Assembly: GCA_000442015.1 (NCBI GenBank)
Contig: KE560959.1
Location: 1 to 64,000 of the forward strand
Length of the DNA: 64,000 nt
Source of the DNA: Rozella allomycis CSF55
Lineage: Eukaryota; Rozellomycota
Direction of reading: 5' to 3'
The position numbers and the translations under genes were made by a program. Shown piece by piece: positions 1 through 11,895 of the stretch. The notes below the pieces were generated by a model. The model worked only from the letters and a program-made list of their open reading frames with translations. It made no database searches and was not told the DNA's origin. Positions within the stretch are counted from its first letter, which is position 1. The number at the start of each line of letters is the position of its first letter.

Positions 1-3000
1 GGATGAATGGCTACCTTTAAGTCTGATTTAAATGAATTCCACGTTAAATCTGAATTATTATCAATTTCAATTGTATTTGGAATGTTTAAATATTTCAATA
101 CTTGTTGAATAGTGAACGCGTATTTATCTTGTAACGATGAATCCTTTGTAGACATAAACAAGGGTCCCAATTTATTTGAAATAAACTCTACAGCAAATTC
201 ACGACAAACTGAAGCAGTTTCTAGAGTTTGAAGCGTTAAAAATTCTGATTTTGTCTCGATCATTTTCAGTTCCAATCTTTCAGGGTCAATAGCACCAATC
301 AATCCAATGCATTCAACAATTAAAATTCTAATTTCTTTGTTATCTTTAAATGAACTTCCTATGGCTAATAGACTCTTAAACACTGACGATAAAACTCCAA
401 CATTTTCAGACAAGACTGATTCATAAATAAAACTTTGTATTTCATCACTCAATAATTTATTTTTGAAAAAACTTAAAAGGAAAAATGTAAAATAGAATGA
501 TTTACAAAATTTGAATCCTTGTCTAATACTCTTGAATAGATCAAGAGGCGAAATTTCATTATTTTCAAACAAAACAACAAATTTTGAAAAGTTTGCTGAT
601 TTTTTCAAAGCTTGAATCATTTTATTAAACAAAGTAGAAATATTGAAATGATGGAAAATTGATGTCAACTCTAATCCGTTATTCTCCAAACTACTTCCAT
701 TCATGTTCTCAATAATTATATTCCATAGAGAAAATAAAATCTGCTCCTTTTCTAAATCTTTATCTTTCTGAAAATTTATCATTTGAGAAACGATCTAATC
801 TAGAAATTTCTAACCCGATTACCTGGTTCATAAAGGTACCAATTTGATTTCCCAACAAAGTCATTAAATTTTTCATACAATTGCATAAATCAATCTTTGT
901 ATATTTTTGTGAACTTTTAAAACATTCATTAATCTTATAGAATATTCCCAACGCAAACTTTGACACAAAATTTTCAATTGGAATTTTTTCTGTTTTAACT
1001 TTCTCTATCGCATTTCGTAATTTTGTTAATCCAGCATTTTCAACTGAATAATGAAATATAATTTGAGACAAAAGGGACGAAATGCAACTCTTAACTAAAT
1101 CTTTAATTTCAACTTTAATTTGTCCCTTTTCAGAAATAAAATCAATAAGAAATTTTTCCAAATCCTCATCCTTTTTGATAACTGTTTCACTTAAAATGAC
1201 AGCTATATTATCAACAACCAGATTTATTGGTTTAATTCCAATCAGTCTGCTCACATGCTCAATCCATCCCCTTTTTATTGTTATTACTAGAAATAAATTT
1301 AAATTGTTTCTCAAAAAGGTTTTAACATTCATTCCATAGCATTTCTCGGCAACCACACTAATCTTTATTTCCGAAATTTCATTAAACAACAAATTGCAAA
1401 GTTTAGTCAAATCAATCTTATTTTTTCCTCTTTCAAAGATTTTAGATACCAAATAACATGTTTCAGAGTTTTCTATGCCATTCAACAAATACTCTAACAA
1501 CTTGTGTCTCATCAATATTTTATCATATTTCTGGACAACAAAATAGATCAACTGAACAGTATTCAAATTTAACTGATTCAATTCAGATATAAAAAATTCT
1601 TCATTCAAGTTGTTATCATTCAATAAATTTGTCAAAGTCTCTGAAATGCCAAAAATGAAGTTCTCATCATACTCAATCTTACCAAGCAATGATAAACAAA
1701 CTTTAAAATCTCCATTATGGGCAGCTTTTTCTAATAAGCATTTTAAAGGGACTCCATGCTTTATTTGTTTTCCAATCAATTCAATTTCATCACTCCTCAT
1801 GTTGGCCTTTTCGAAAATACTTATCAAGTCATCTTGGCTTTTGAAAAGTATCCCAGAATCCATCATGGATCGTAAATTGAACTTTTCGCTGTTCTTAAGA
1901 ACCACGCTGGTCAAATAACAGGGATGCTCAAACGCATAGTCAACTAATTTTGAAATTGCTTTATTTATCTTTTCATCATTTAATTTCATCAAAAAATCTA
2001 AACTTTTCTTTTGCTCCTCTTGCTTCATTACATTCAACTGGCTTTCTGTTATTTCTTCAATAAACCCAATCTGATCATCTTTCGCATGTATCATTTTATG
2101 ATCATGAAATGGCTTCATTAAAATATGCAGACATTGAAACGGACTGTATTTAAATCCATAAAATGCCAATTCAATATCCTTTACACTTGCAATAACACAC
2201 TCTAAACAATCTTTCATCCCTGGCACATCTTTTGTAAATTTTAAAAGATTTATTAGTTTATCTTTCCTTCTTTCTACCTTTAATCTACAGAGCAGAAAAT
2301 TTATTGCTTCAGTGTCGTCCCTAACCACCTGTAATTCAAGAGTCTCATAGCAAAACTCAAATGAAGCTTGCAAATTCATTTTATTAAAAATGGCTAGAGC
2401 CAATTGCTTGTAGTTGTTTTTGCACATATCAAGTAAAAATTCCATAGTAATCTTATCCTTGACAAGTTCTACATGAAGATGCTCCACTAATTTTATTAAA
2501 TCGTTCTCATTTCCATGCTTTGAATAATTAAGTAATATCATGCTACTGATTATATCTTTACTGCTGATAAAAGGTAGCGCTAAGAGTTTTGCACAAGCCT
2601 AGGAAAGTTGAATTTTGAAGATTACTTTAATAACCATTGGTTCATTGTATTCAATCAAGGATTCAATAATTAAATTGGGATATATAGATCTACATTTTCT
2701 AAGCGATAGTGCCACAGGTCCCTTTCTGTAGTAGATTTCCATGCTTAAAGTACAAAGTGAGCAAATATATTGTAGACTTTCATCTCGTTTGTTAATTGCA
2801 ACATAATTAGCGGTATAGGGTAAATTATTTTCATTAAGAATGACCTTCCATGATTTTATTAGCTCAAGATACACGCTTCTAATCTTCTCGTCAAAACCTT
2901 CAGACTGATTTCCCAAACTCATAAAGCATGCAAGAAGCTGACATATTCCTTTCAAATTGTTTTTCATATCATTTTGTGGCAACCAAGATATTAGTCTTTC

Positions 3001-3279
3001 AATAATGTCCAAGACATTGATGTGTTTTTCAAGTTCTGAATGAAAATACTCTACGTGTTGTAAAACATTCATATATATTTTTAAAACACCTATAATTGTA
3101 TTTTATAGAACATTTACTTGCTAGATGGGTTTTTTCAAAGAGAAAGTTTGTCAAAGGTCTTAAAAAAGGCAGTAAGCTTTGCTCATCTTCATCCTATTTT
3201 AGACGACAATTTTTTATACTTCACATTGCTTTTGTAGCTCAAGAACAAAATTATTCCAGCCGTTGTCGTCAACAGACAT
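1..3279 (-). CDS. ATR: ATR/Mec1/Rad3-family PIKK kinase, N-terminal part (runs off left edge)
   Basis: About 1056 residues of the helical N-terminal region of an ATR-type checkpoint kinase; the FAT and kinase domains would lie beyond the left edge. Exons on the minus strand: 3279-3220, 3193-3118, 3089-2626, 2598-823, 794-1. The four introns are 26, 28, 27 and 28 nt and all junctions keep frame. The family is shown by a UME-like stretch around 700-900 (FMNQIVSQMINFQKDKDLEK) and, nearer the left edge, GLIGAIDPERLEL and DKYAFTIQQVLKYLNI. These correspond to the 'LGAIDP.RLD' and 'D.AAYAIQELL' motifs of ATR. The start is the first ATG (MSVDDNGWNN) joined through two tiny 5' exons. ATR is recruited to RPA-coated single-stranded DNA and controls replication-stress checkpoints. 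The first 500 residues alone would not be recognisable. Assignment to ATR rather than TOR or ATM rests on the UME and AIQE-like motifs. Confidence 0.75.
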
Positions 3280-3325
3280 TCCAAAAATTTAAATTGTAAA
3301 ATCAAGAAATGTTAAATACACTGAT

Positions 3326-4486
3326 TTATTCAGCCAACTTCATCTTGATAACTTTCTGTTTCTTTGGTTGAATTGTATTGTTCGAGACTTTTATTGGCGT
3401 TGACAAAGGAACAGACTTGAATGATTTGATTTTAGGAGCAAGCTTCAAAAGTCTTCGAGCATAATTTGATTCCAAGAACATAGTAATCCCAAAAGACACA
3501 ATTCTTGATACAAAAAAGTATAACGCCATGCATGATGGCATCATCATGAAAAATGGAAAGAACAAGGCGGGCCCGTATTGTCGAATTTTCATTAAGAATT
3601 TGGAGTTTGACATACTTGGCATCGTTCTTGAACGTATAACCTAATAAAAATAAAATTAATATGTTACATTTTCAATGTATTGAAATAACAGATAACCTAA
3701 TGGAAGAATAAGGGTAAAATCAGGCTGAGTTAAGTCAGTAAACCACAAGTACCCTCCTGTGGTTAAAGATGGAATCATTGGAGTAGCAATGGCTTTAAAA
3801 GCAATAAAGTTACACATAGGGATGGCGGCATAACTTAACTTTATGAGCGTATCGGTAATTGTCGACAATTGGCCTCTTGAACGTTTCAACTTGTCCAATG
3901 CCCTCGTTCTTTCCCTTGCTTCTGCGAAATTCCTTTGCTGCTTCAGCTGATTAATCAAGGTTTGTTCCCTAGTGTATTCATCTAGATATGGTTTCGCTCT
4001 TTCTGTATTGCGAAAATCAATGACGTTCAAAGGAAAGTATGTCAAACGTGTAATAACTGAATAAATGACTATCTAAAAAATATAAAACCAAATGGATACT
4101 GCGTGAAACCAAGGTAAACCAAATGTTGAATGTAAACTTTCTATCCCCAACCGAAGCCAACCTATGGGACTCCAAAGGCTAATGAGTCCTAATGCCTCAA
4201 ACTCCGAACTAAAAGCTTCCGTCATTGGTTCTTCTAATTGCGATAGCTCTTGTTTAACTTTCGCGACGATATCAGTTGTTGATTCAAGTACAGAATTATC
4301 TGTTGAAACAGGTGTCATAGAAATCGGATTATCATTAATTGGATTAGTGGCTACATTATTTGCTTCAATTTTAGTTGAGAAAGCCCTATATGAGACGTTA
4401 TTACGACATATTAATGGATTTAAGTTTAATCTGCACCCGTTTAATGAATTGCATGCTCTCACAAAAATTCTTTGCCGGACAAACAT
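3326..4486 (-). CDS. OXA1/Cox18-family mitochondrial membrane insertase, copy A
   Basis: Three exons on the minus strand, 4486-4100, 4072-3668 and 3640-3326 (368 residues), with two 27-nt introns. The first join restores FHAIVIYSVITRLTYFPLNV, the family's 'GLPWW..I...T...R....PL' core. The N-terminus is basic and Ser/Asn-rich (MFVRQRIFVRACNS), as expected for a mitochondrial presequence. A coiled segment rich in Arg, Gln and Leu follows TM2, and further membrane spans come later (FFPFFMMMPSCMALYFFVS). Oxa1/Cox18 proteins insert mitochondrially encoded and conservative-sorted proteins into the inner membrane. A second family member lies 55 bp upstream on the same strand, so this is a tandem pair. 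I cannot tell which copy is the OXA1-like and which the COX18-like one. Confidence 0.75.
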
Positions 4487-4541
4487 GAAACAATTTGATT
4501 TGACTTCGCCACATCAAGGATTAAAGAACAGTTAAAGATGT

Positions 4542-5652
4542 TTATTCAGTTAATTTTTCCTTTTGTTTTGCTGCCTCTATGTCAGCTTTTTTTAATAAAT
4601 CAAATTCAACTTGGACTTCTTCATTTAGCAGGGCCTTTGGCGGCGCTTGCTGAAATATAGAAAAGACATTGTACTTTCCAGTAAAGACAAGCTAATCAAT
4701 TATTTGTGTGGATAATACCTTTAGCCATTCAAAATATGAGGTGTATTTCATTTTTCGCTCTGGCAAGGGAATGGAGATCCATTCAGAGACCCGATTGATG
4801 GAGGTCAAGTAATTAAGTCCGGTAGAAATAATTGCGTTTGTAAATACATACAATTGTATGTGCTAAAATGAAAAGGAATTTGTAATATTACTGCTGAGGT
4901 ATATAAACCTAGCCCAGTATAGACAATAGATGTTATTAACATGGTCGACCTGCTTCGATCAAGTGCGTCTTGGGTGGTTTGATATTTCCTGTTCATAATC
5001 TAAAAATCAGGCCAAAACAATTTACTTCAATGTTCATTATAAATGGAATACATGTAATTGCTGCTAATAACATTGAAGGCTCCGCTAAATTTTGAAGGAA
5101 CATGAAGCCGGATGAAGAAAGATCGACATAATAATGTAATTTGGATACCCCTAAACCGACTGGAAACGCAATGCAAAATTGTTTAGCTAGATTAATGAAA
5201 GGGCGTATCGGATTAAGTTTGTGCTTCTGTAAGTACTCCACTATTTCCTTTTGCATCATACTAGCTCCCATTGTATTTCCTTGCTTTTTTTGTTTAGCGA
5301 ACTCTTCGACCATTGCCAAATAAACAGCATTATGTTCTTTATATTCGATAGAATCTCTCAATGAGTCTAAACTGAACTTTAAAGTCGCCAATCGAGAAGC
5401 AATAGCTGCAGTAATGATAGTTCCGGCCCATGGAAGCCCTGCCGCGTCGTGGAATGCGCTTAGGCTATTTACGAGAAAGGACTTTGCTGGCTCTTCAATA
5501 ATTGTTTCGGGAACCTGGGAAACTACATTTGAAATTGCCGTCAAACTTTGTGTGTCTAAAGTATCTGGAATCGTGACTTTGTGTTTCATGAATATGGAGT
5601 AGTTATTCATTATAAACTTGGAGCTGTTTCGAAGACCATAGCGGGTATACAT
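4542..5652 (-). CDS. OXA1/Cox18-family mitochondrial membrane insertase, copy B
   Basis: Four exons on the minus strand, 5652-5026, 4999-4892, 4862-4719 and 4691-4542. The introns are 26, 29 and 27 nt. The protein has the family pattern: FHDAAGLPWAGTIITAAIAS for the first membrane span, a basic loop with KQGNTMGASMMQKE, then spans around FCIAFPVGLGVSK, AEPSMLLAAITCIPFIM and STMLITSIVYTGLGLY. The C-terminus is a short charged tail (KKADIEAAKQKEKLTE). A cryptic GT..AG of 25 nt lies in the last exon, but using it would introduce a stop, so it is read as coding. Copy A lies directly downstream. The two share layout but little identity, so the duplication is probably old or the two are distinct OXA1 and COX18 orthologues. 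The POLD2 gene diverges from a 144-bp shared upstream region. Confidence 0.75.
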
Positions 5653-5796
5653 TACGATTTAGGATAGGTGGCTAGGAACTCTATAAATTATTTGACCCAT
5701 TCAATTTTTCGCCTAAAAGGTATATTTTTATTAAGATATATTCTGAAGAGGCAATTTGATGTTAATTATTTCAACAGTTTCCTTTCCGAAAATTCC

Positions 5797-7399
5797 ATGA
5801 CCAACGAGGATCCAAATAATTTAAAGTCTAAAAAGTAAGAGTTTATAGTGTTATAGAGAAGTGTCGAATCTTTTCTTGAGGCAGACTGGGCAGATTTAGA
5901 CAAAGAAGAGATTCTCGATAGTCAGCAAGAAAGAAAATTGTATACTGAAACCTACCAAGATAGAAATGATGTTTTTAAAATTAAGGAAAGAAATTACAAT
6001 CAGCAGTTTGATAAGCTCTATATGGCTCGCTTGGAAGCACTGAAACCGCTTGTCCTGTCATCTGCAAAAGCAAAATGGGGAAATTTAAATCGTAAAATGT
6101 TAAACATTTATAAAATAGCTCAACCAAACTTTGTTTCAAAAGTGCTGGATGTTAAGAATAATGAATTAGCCGTAGTTGTTGGTGCGGTTTATAAAGATAT
6201 GCCTTTAAAGCCTAATGTATTAGCAGATTTAAGTAAAGAGGTAAATTAAAATACATTTTATTATAGAATAACCTTGGTGACATTCCACCCAAGAAAAGAT
6301 TTGTTGGTGACAATGATAAGACCCTTTTAGAGGATATTTCAGGCAGAATTGTTTTGAATACTTCAAAATTGAAAGATTTTTTAGTAACTGGTAACAAAAT
6401 TTTTTGCGATGCAATAAAGGTATCATAATTGGTGCTCTTGGTATTGACGCACCCGATGGAACCTTTGAAGTTTTAGAGATTTGTTACCCTGAAATGTTAG
6501 ATGTGGTACCTCGTTCCTTTATTCCAGAAGGTATATCCATAAAAAACCTTTTATGAGATGATGTGTTTGTTGCTTTAGTTTCTGGATTGAATATTGGACG
6601 CGAAGACGATGTAAGATTGGCAGCACTTGTAAATTTTTTGAGTGGGGAAATCGACAGTCAAAAAGTAAATTCCCTTATTGAGAAAGAAAGGAATTATCTT
6701 CCAAGATTTCACGAGTTATAGTTGCTGGAAATTCAGTTGTAAAGGCCGTTAGAATGGACGATCCAACCAAACCCAAAAGATATGGCGTGGATCAAACCAA
6801 AATAGATATGAATCCCTTAATTACATTAGACGAAATTCTATCTAGTATATGTGAAAATAACTGCGTGGATATAATGCCGGGTAGCAATGACCCAACAGGT
6901 GCTGCTTTACCACAACAATCTTTACACAGATTTTTGTTTCCAAATGCAGGTTCATTCGATAGCTTAAAATGCGTGTCAAACCCTCATTCATTTGATTTTC
7001 TAGGAGTGCAATTTCTTGGCACCTCAGGCCAAAACCTGGAAGATATACTTTGTTACACGGAAGACCAATCTTCTCTTGAAATCAGTGACAATATTTTAAG
7101 ATGGAGGCATTTATGTCCAACATCTCCCGACACACTTTGTAAAATATAGTCAATCTAATGACAGGGTCTTATCCATTTAAAGACATTGATCCTTTTATTA
7201 TCACCAGTCGTCCTCATGTCTATTTTGTAGGAAATCAAAGTAAATTCGAGTATAAGAAATTAGATGGTAATAATTGTATTAATCAATGATAAAAGATGAT
7301 TCATCTTTGATACTTCACATCCCCGATTTTTCTATAACTGGAAGCATAATTCTATTAAATCTTAAAACATTAGAGCCTCGTGAAATACTATTTAATTAA
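5797..7399 (+). CDS. POLD2: DNA polymerase delta small (B) subunit
   Basis: Eight exons: 5797-5834, 5859-6240, 6267-6390, 6420-6530, 6558-6664, 6691-7138, 7165-7266, 7296-7399. Introns are 24, 26, 29, 27, 26, 26 and 29 nt. Joined, the protein follows POLD2/Cdc1/Pol31 from end to end: QFDKLYMARLEALKPLVLSS (OB-fold entry), VVVGAVYKDMPLKPNVL, KLKDFLVTGIIIGALGIDAP, ISRVIVAGNS and then the inactive phosphoesterase domain (VDIMPGSNDPTGAALPQQSL, VQFLGTSGQNLEDI, CPTSPDTLWSYPFKDIDPFI, RPHVYFVGNQ). The subunit holds the catalytic and Pol32-type subunits of the replicative polymerase together and is nuclear. The first ATG gives MTNEDPNNLKSK. No break is seen. Confidence 0.95.
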
Positions 7400-7484
7400 C
7401 TTTGACTCTCTCTACTAAATAAACATATTGCCAGATATAGGCCTATTTAACTTTAAATTCTCTAAGCCACAAACACTGCTATAG

Positions 7485-8944
7485 ATGTTGTTAAGGACTG
7501 TTGGTTCAATCAAAAGATGTCGTTTTAATAAGAATCTGATGACCATGGTCGGCAGTAAAAATAACGCTATTAAATTAAGAGGCGATCCTAAAGTGGTCAC
7601 CGCAAAAGAGGCGGTACAGGTAGTAAAATCCAATGATCGTGTATACATGCACGGGATTGCCGCTTTTCCCACTGTTCTTGCTCAAGAATTGAGTTTAAGG
7701 GCAGGGGAATTATCAAACGTAGAAATCAATCATTTGCACGTAAAATTTGCAATTCTGTAAAAATCAGATTGAACATGACAATCCATGCAGCAAATCTGAA
7801 TACAAGAATGCTTTTAAAACTAAAAACTTTTTTATTGGAGCAAATCAAAGAAAAGCAGTTGCTGAAGGTATAAGCTCTTTGATTCCATGCTTTTTGTCGG
7901 AGCTTCCCAAATTGATGAGAATGGGGATCAGGCGGTAAATTGTTTTATTATGTATAAAAAGTCCCGATGTAGCTTTTTTAAATGTATCTCCTCCTGATAA
8001 GCACGGTTTTTGTTCATTGGGGGTTGAAGTAGCTACTGCCTATGCGGCTGTTGAAACGGCCAAAGTAGTTGTGGCGCAAATTAATCCAAACGTACCTCGA
8101 ACACACGGGCACGCATTTATACCTTACAAGGCATTAGATTATGCTGTTCATGTAGATGAGCCAATTCATGCCCTAGAGAAAAAAGAACCAAGCGAAATTG
8201 AAAAGCAAATTGGAAAACACTTGGCCGCTTTGATCGAAGATGGCGCGACTTTACAAATGGGAATAGGAGCCATAGCCAATGCTGTTTTATCTTGTTTAAA
8301 AGATCACAAAGATTTGGGAATCCACACCGAAATGTTTTCTGATGGTGTGATGGATTTGATTTCAAGAGGCGTTATAAACAATAGCAAGAAGACATTTTTT
8401 CCTGATCGAATAGTCACATCTTTTATTATGGGTAGCAATGATTTGTACAAATTTGTCGACGATAACCCCGAGGTCATGTTTATGGATGTCGCTATAGTCA
8501 AGTAATTTAAATTATGAGTTGTCAAAAAGCGATCCCAGGATTATTGGAACAAATCCAAAAGTCACAGCCATTAACGCAGCGGTTGAAGTTGATCTTACTG
8601 GACAAGTTTGTGCTGATTCTGTTGGAACAAGAATGATTTCAGGGGTTGGTGGGCAAGTCGATTTTGAAAGAGGAGCAGCGCTATCACCAGGCGGTGTTCC
8701 AATTATTTGTTTACCATCTACAACAAAAGACGGGAAATCAAGAATAGTTCCCACACTTAAAGTAGGCGCTGGTGTAGTAACCACAAGGAACCATGTTCAT
8801 TGGGTAGCCACTGAATATGGTGCAGTCAATCTTTTTGGAAAAGATCTTTTTGAAAGGGCAAGAGCGTTAATAAATATTGCTCATCCGAAGCATCGCGCAG
8901 ATCTCGAAAGATCGGCATTCGAACGATACAAAGTACTCGTGTAA
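7485..8944 (+). CDS. ACH1: Acetyl-CoA hydrolase / acetate:succinate CoA-transferase, mitochondrial
   Basis: Four exons: 7485-7739, 7768-7934, 7962-8501, 8530-8944 (introns 28, 27 and 28 nt). The family is clear from VAFLNVSPPDKHGFCSLGVE, INPNVPRTHGHAFIP, LQMGIGAIANAVL, HTEMFSDGVMDLI (with the glutamate that carries the CoA thioester in this family), NPKVTAINAAVEVDLTGQVC and GGQVDFERGAALSPGG. The N-terminus (MLLRTVGSIKRCRFNKNLM) is basic and lacks acids, as in a mitochondrial presequence. Enzymes of this family move CoA between acetate and succinate in mitochondria, which lets acetyl-CoA be turned into acetate with recovery of succinyl-CoA. Whether this copy prefers water or succinate as acceptor cannot be read from the sequence. 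Confidence 0.92.
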
Positions 8945-8982
8945 AAATAAATCGATAACATGAAAGCTACCTAATTTTTTAT

Positions 8983-11367
8983 TTAATCTTCTTTAATAAT
9001 AGTTATTAAAGGCTTCTTTGGGGAACCGATTGCGACTTCTGGAATGAATTCTGCAGCTTGAATTGCATGATACTTTGCAATAGTGTCTTCTTCAAACGGA
9101 TCTTCCTTTATTCTTATTATTATTTCATGAATTTCTTGTACAAAATCATTATTTAAAAAGTTGTAAATGTCATCACCAAATCCGTTTAAAATGAACTTTA
9201 AAAGGCACAAAGAAGCCCTTCGAATATCAACGTTCGGTTCCATTTTAATGCAATCAGCACAAAATTTAGAAATATTAAATATCTCAAATCTAAGTGAAAA
9301 TGGCGACGCTTCGGCTATTGAGGAAAGTAATGATAATGCACTAGAAACAAGTCTACTAGAACGTTGTCGATCTATAAGTCGCAATAAAGTGGGAAGAATC
9401 ATGGTCACTATATAATTTGAACACAATGTGTTTACCATAACAGTCTACAGCAGATCCGAGCCTTTGAATAGTTTGTAATAATGATTCCCCCAGTCGAATT
9501 TGATATTCATCATCACCGGTGTATACATCCTCACTAATTTCAATATTTTCAAATTTCGATGCGTATTCAGTAAATATTTTTGGAATAATTTTGTCTGGAA
9601 ATAAATCAGTCAATGTGGACAAACATTTAACCGCGTTCAAATAGACAAAACTATCTTCGTCTTTCAAATGATGCAAAAAGGTATCAAAACATTGTAATAA
9701 AATTTCTTCATTTATCAAAAATTTGTGTTTTCTTATAAGAAGTTTTAATTTATAAAGGGCGGCGGCTCTGGCGGGCACATGTTCACTATTCAATTGCTTC
9801 ATACATTGCTTTAGTTCAGAGAAGAATGCCTCTTCTTCTTTTGATTTGTTCTCATTAATAAAATTATTGTACGATAAAAAATAGATTGAAATCAGTTTGT
9901 GTAGATTTTTGGCATCGCTATCAGTCAAATTAGATTCCAATTTTTCTTTCAACAAAATCACGGAATGCTGTTCCAAATCTTTTACTGATTCTGGATCTGA
10001 AAACATGATTGTGCACAACTCTAAAACTGTAGCCTTGATAGCCTCAGATTCTGTTTCACATTTAATATCCAATACGCTGATTGATAGATTTAACAGGTAA
10101 TTTGGATATTTTAGAAAACTTTCACCAAAATCGTCGACTAATCGGATTACTAGGTCCAATAAATCATTTCCTGGAGATTCAAGTAGCTCCATTACCATCT
10201 TGGATGTGACTGATATAATCAATTCCTCGCTTGAAAGCTCTTTCAAAAATGTGAAAAAAGTTTCATTGATATTTATTGCTTCCTGGGACTCTTTGGATGG
10301 TTCTAGACAAAGACCACCTCCAGGGCCAAGTTTGAATCCGTCCAAGGCTATTGGATTACGAATATAATTTAAAAAGAAAATCGACATCATTTCTAGTTCA
10401 TTATCCCTGATCAAAAGACTAAATATTTCTTTCATAATAGCCTTAAAATAAGATTTTGTTACATATGAATGAATTGCCATAACCGTTAATGAAATTACCA
10501 CTAATGTAAAAACAATGTTCCAAAATTACGGTTTTCGATTACAAAGTTGCGAAAAAATATATTGCTCTGTAATTGAAGCATTGTTTTCAATAAATTTAGA
10601 CTCTTTAAAAAATCTTTTTCCGATATGCAAATATCAAGAGATTTTGAATTGATAGTGTCTAGAATGCATAAAATGGGCCTGAAAGCCGATCGCAAAACTG
10701 TTTCGCCGTCCTCCGTACTCTTTCCATATAATTTTAGAGAGAGGTAACAGTAAAATTCTTTAACATATGCATCATGATCTGTTTGCAATTGACTTTGAAG
10801 CATTTGAGAGATGTACTGGAAATATTTCTAATAAAGGATTAACAGATTCCATACATTATAGTCCAATTTGGCTGGTCTAGTAAGAATTAAAGAACATATT
10901 TGATTCCAATTTTCTTTAGATTTCACCTTGCCTTGGTTCAAGAGAAACTCTACGATGGCAGGAAACCACCTCCTATCCATTAATTTGGTAGATAGACATT
11001 CCGAAAGCGTTACTTTGTTCTTGGTTGCACAAGACAAAAGTATCTGTAAAATAATATCCAATTTTCTGATGTTCGGTTCACTATGTTAAAAAACATACCT
11101 CACTTACCCGTCCAGTAAGTCAAGTATCAAATCTCTTTTAGATAATTTATCACTTTGAACACTCAATATAAGATTTAAATTAAAACTAAACAGCAGGTGG
11201 TCAAACTTTGAACTAATTTCCTTCAACTGACAAAACAGAGCTTTCTGAGAATCTAAATCTAAATCAAACAATTTTGAGCATATTTCTTTAACTTTTTTCA
11301 ATTCTTGGCGACATTCCTGAGGCTTTTTAGAAGCTAAAATAGTTTCGACCGTTGTCTGAGAAATCAT
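8983..11367 (-). CDS. TANGO6: TANGO6/RTP1-like HEAT-repeat protein
   Basis: Five exons on the minus strand: 11367-11108, 11080-10855, 10827-10530, 10500-9436, 9407-8983. Introns are 27, 27, 29 and 28 nt. The C-terminal half carries the two RTP1-type domains: HVPARAAALYKLKLLIRKHK and LKDEDSFVYLNAVKCLSTLT, with FPDKIIPKIFTEYASKF and ESLLQTIQRLGSAVDCYG following. TANGO6 is the animal name; yeast Rtp1 helps RNA polymerase II assembly and nuclear import. The start is MISQTTVETILASKKPQE. Its ATG occupies 11365-11367 and overlaps the ATG of the divergent NOL12 gene by two bases. A longer open frame exists upstream, but it lies antisense to NOL12 and has no ATG of its own. Confidence 0.75.
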
Positions 11368-11674
11368 GAAAAAGCCATCCAAAGCAAAGTCTTCTATAGA
11401 ATTCAATATCGAAGAAAGAGAGTAAAAAAATATATTATCTTTTATAAGAAAATATTTAAAATCAAAAAATATTGCGAATAGAAAGAAGAAACAAAAAAGA
11501 GAAGAGGCCAAGAAAAAACCGAAAAAAGCACCTCCATCGGAGGAAACAAAACAAAGATTAAAGAGTTTACGTGAGATCGCTAAAAAATTAGAGGAAGGAA
11601 ACGACGTTGATTTTCTGCAACAAACTGAAACAAGAACATATGAAGACGTTAAGGTTGAAGTTACAGCATTATGA
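11366..11674 (+). CDS. NOL12/RRP17-like nucleolar protein
   Basis: Two exons, 11366-11421 and 11449-11674, with a 27-nt intron, giving a basic protein of 93 residues. The N-terminal part IEFNIEEREKYLKSKNIANR followed by KKKQKREEAKKKPKKAP matches the Nop25/NOL12 pattern 'f....R.eyL...kKRK....k', and the end TRTYEDVKVEVTAL matches the family's 'T..YED.k.tVTV' tail. Yeast Rrp17 and human NOL12 act in 5' end processing during large-subunit rRNA maturation. The protein is shorter than usual (about 200 residues) because the central linker is reduced. The ATG overlaps that of TANGO6 on the other strand in one CATG. The match is to a low-complexity basic family, so confidence is moderate. Confidence 0.6.
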
Positions 11675-11895
11675 TCACAAGTATTCTATATCGTGCTATT
11701 GTGTTTGAATGTGAAGATTTTGTTAAATAAACCCTTTAATTTGCATACGTATATACTATCGTATCAAAAATCGAACATGAAAGTTTTTAATATGCAAGTT
11801 TACACCGCTTAGCACAAGGAGTTAATTTAGTTATCAATTCATGTGATAAATTTTTGAAAGACATTTGTTTGTTTACATTACTGCATATTGCCATC

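Noticed and set aside
768-822. A 55-nt intron ending in TTTTCAG in the ATR gene
   Set aside because: The 28-nt choice (795-822) is also in frame, fits the size of the other introns and restores nine more residues of the UME-like region (IVSQMINFQ).
3096-3299. Plus-strand frame of 67 codons beginning MYFIEHLL
   Set aside because: It is antisense to the first exons of the ATR gene, which join in frame through 26- and 28-nt introns; the plus frame has no recognisable features.
4642-4666. A 25-nt GT..AG segment in the last exon of OXA1 copy B
   Set aside because: Splicing it would put a stop after eight codons; reading through gives the charged tail expected.
11368-11511. Longer N-terminus for TANGO6 (MASSLFCFFFLF...)
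   Set aside because: The extension is antisense to NOL12 coding sequence, is Phe-rich as expected of a lysine-rich reverse strand, and begins at a non-ATG codon.
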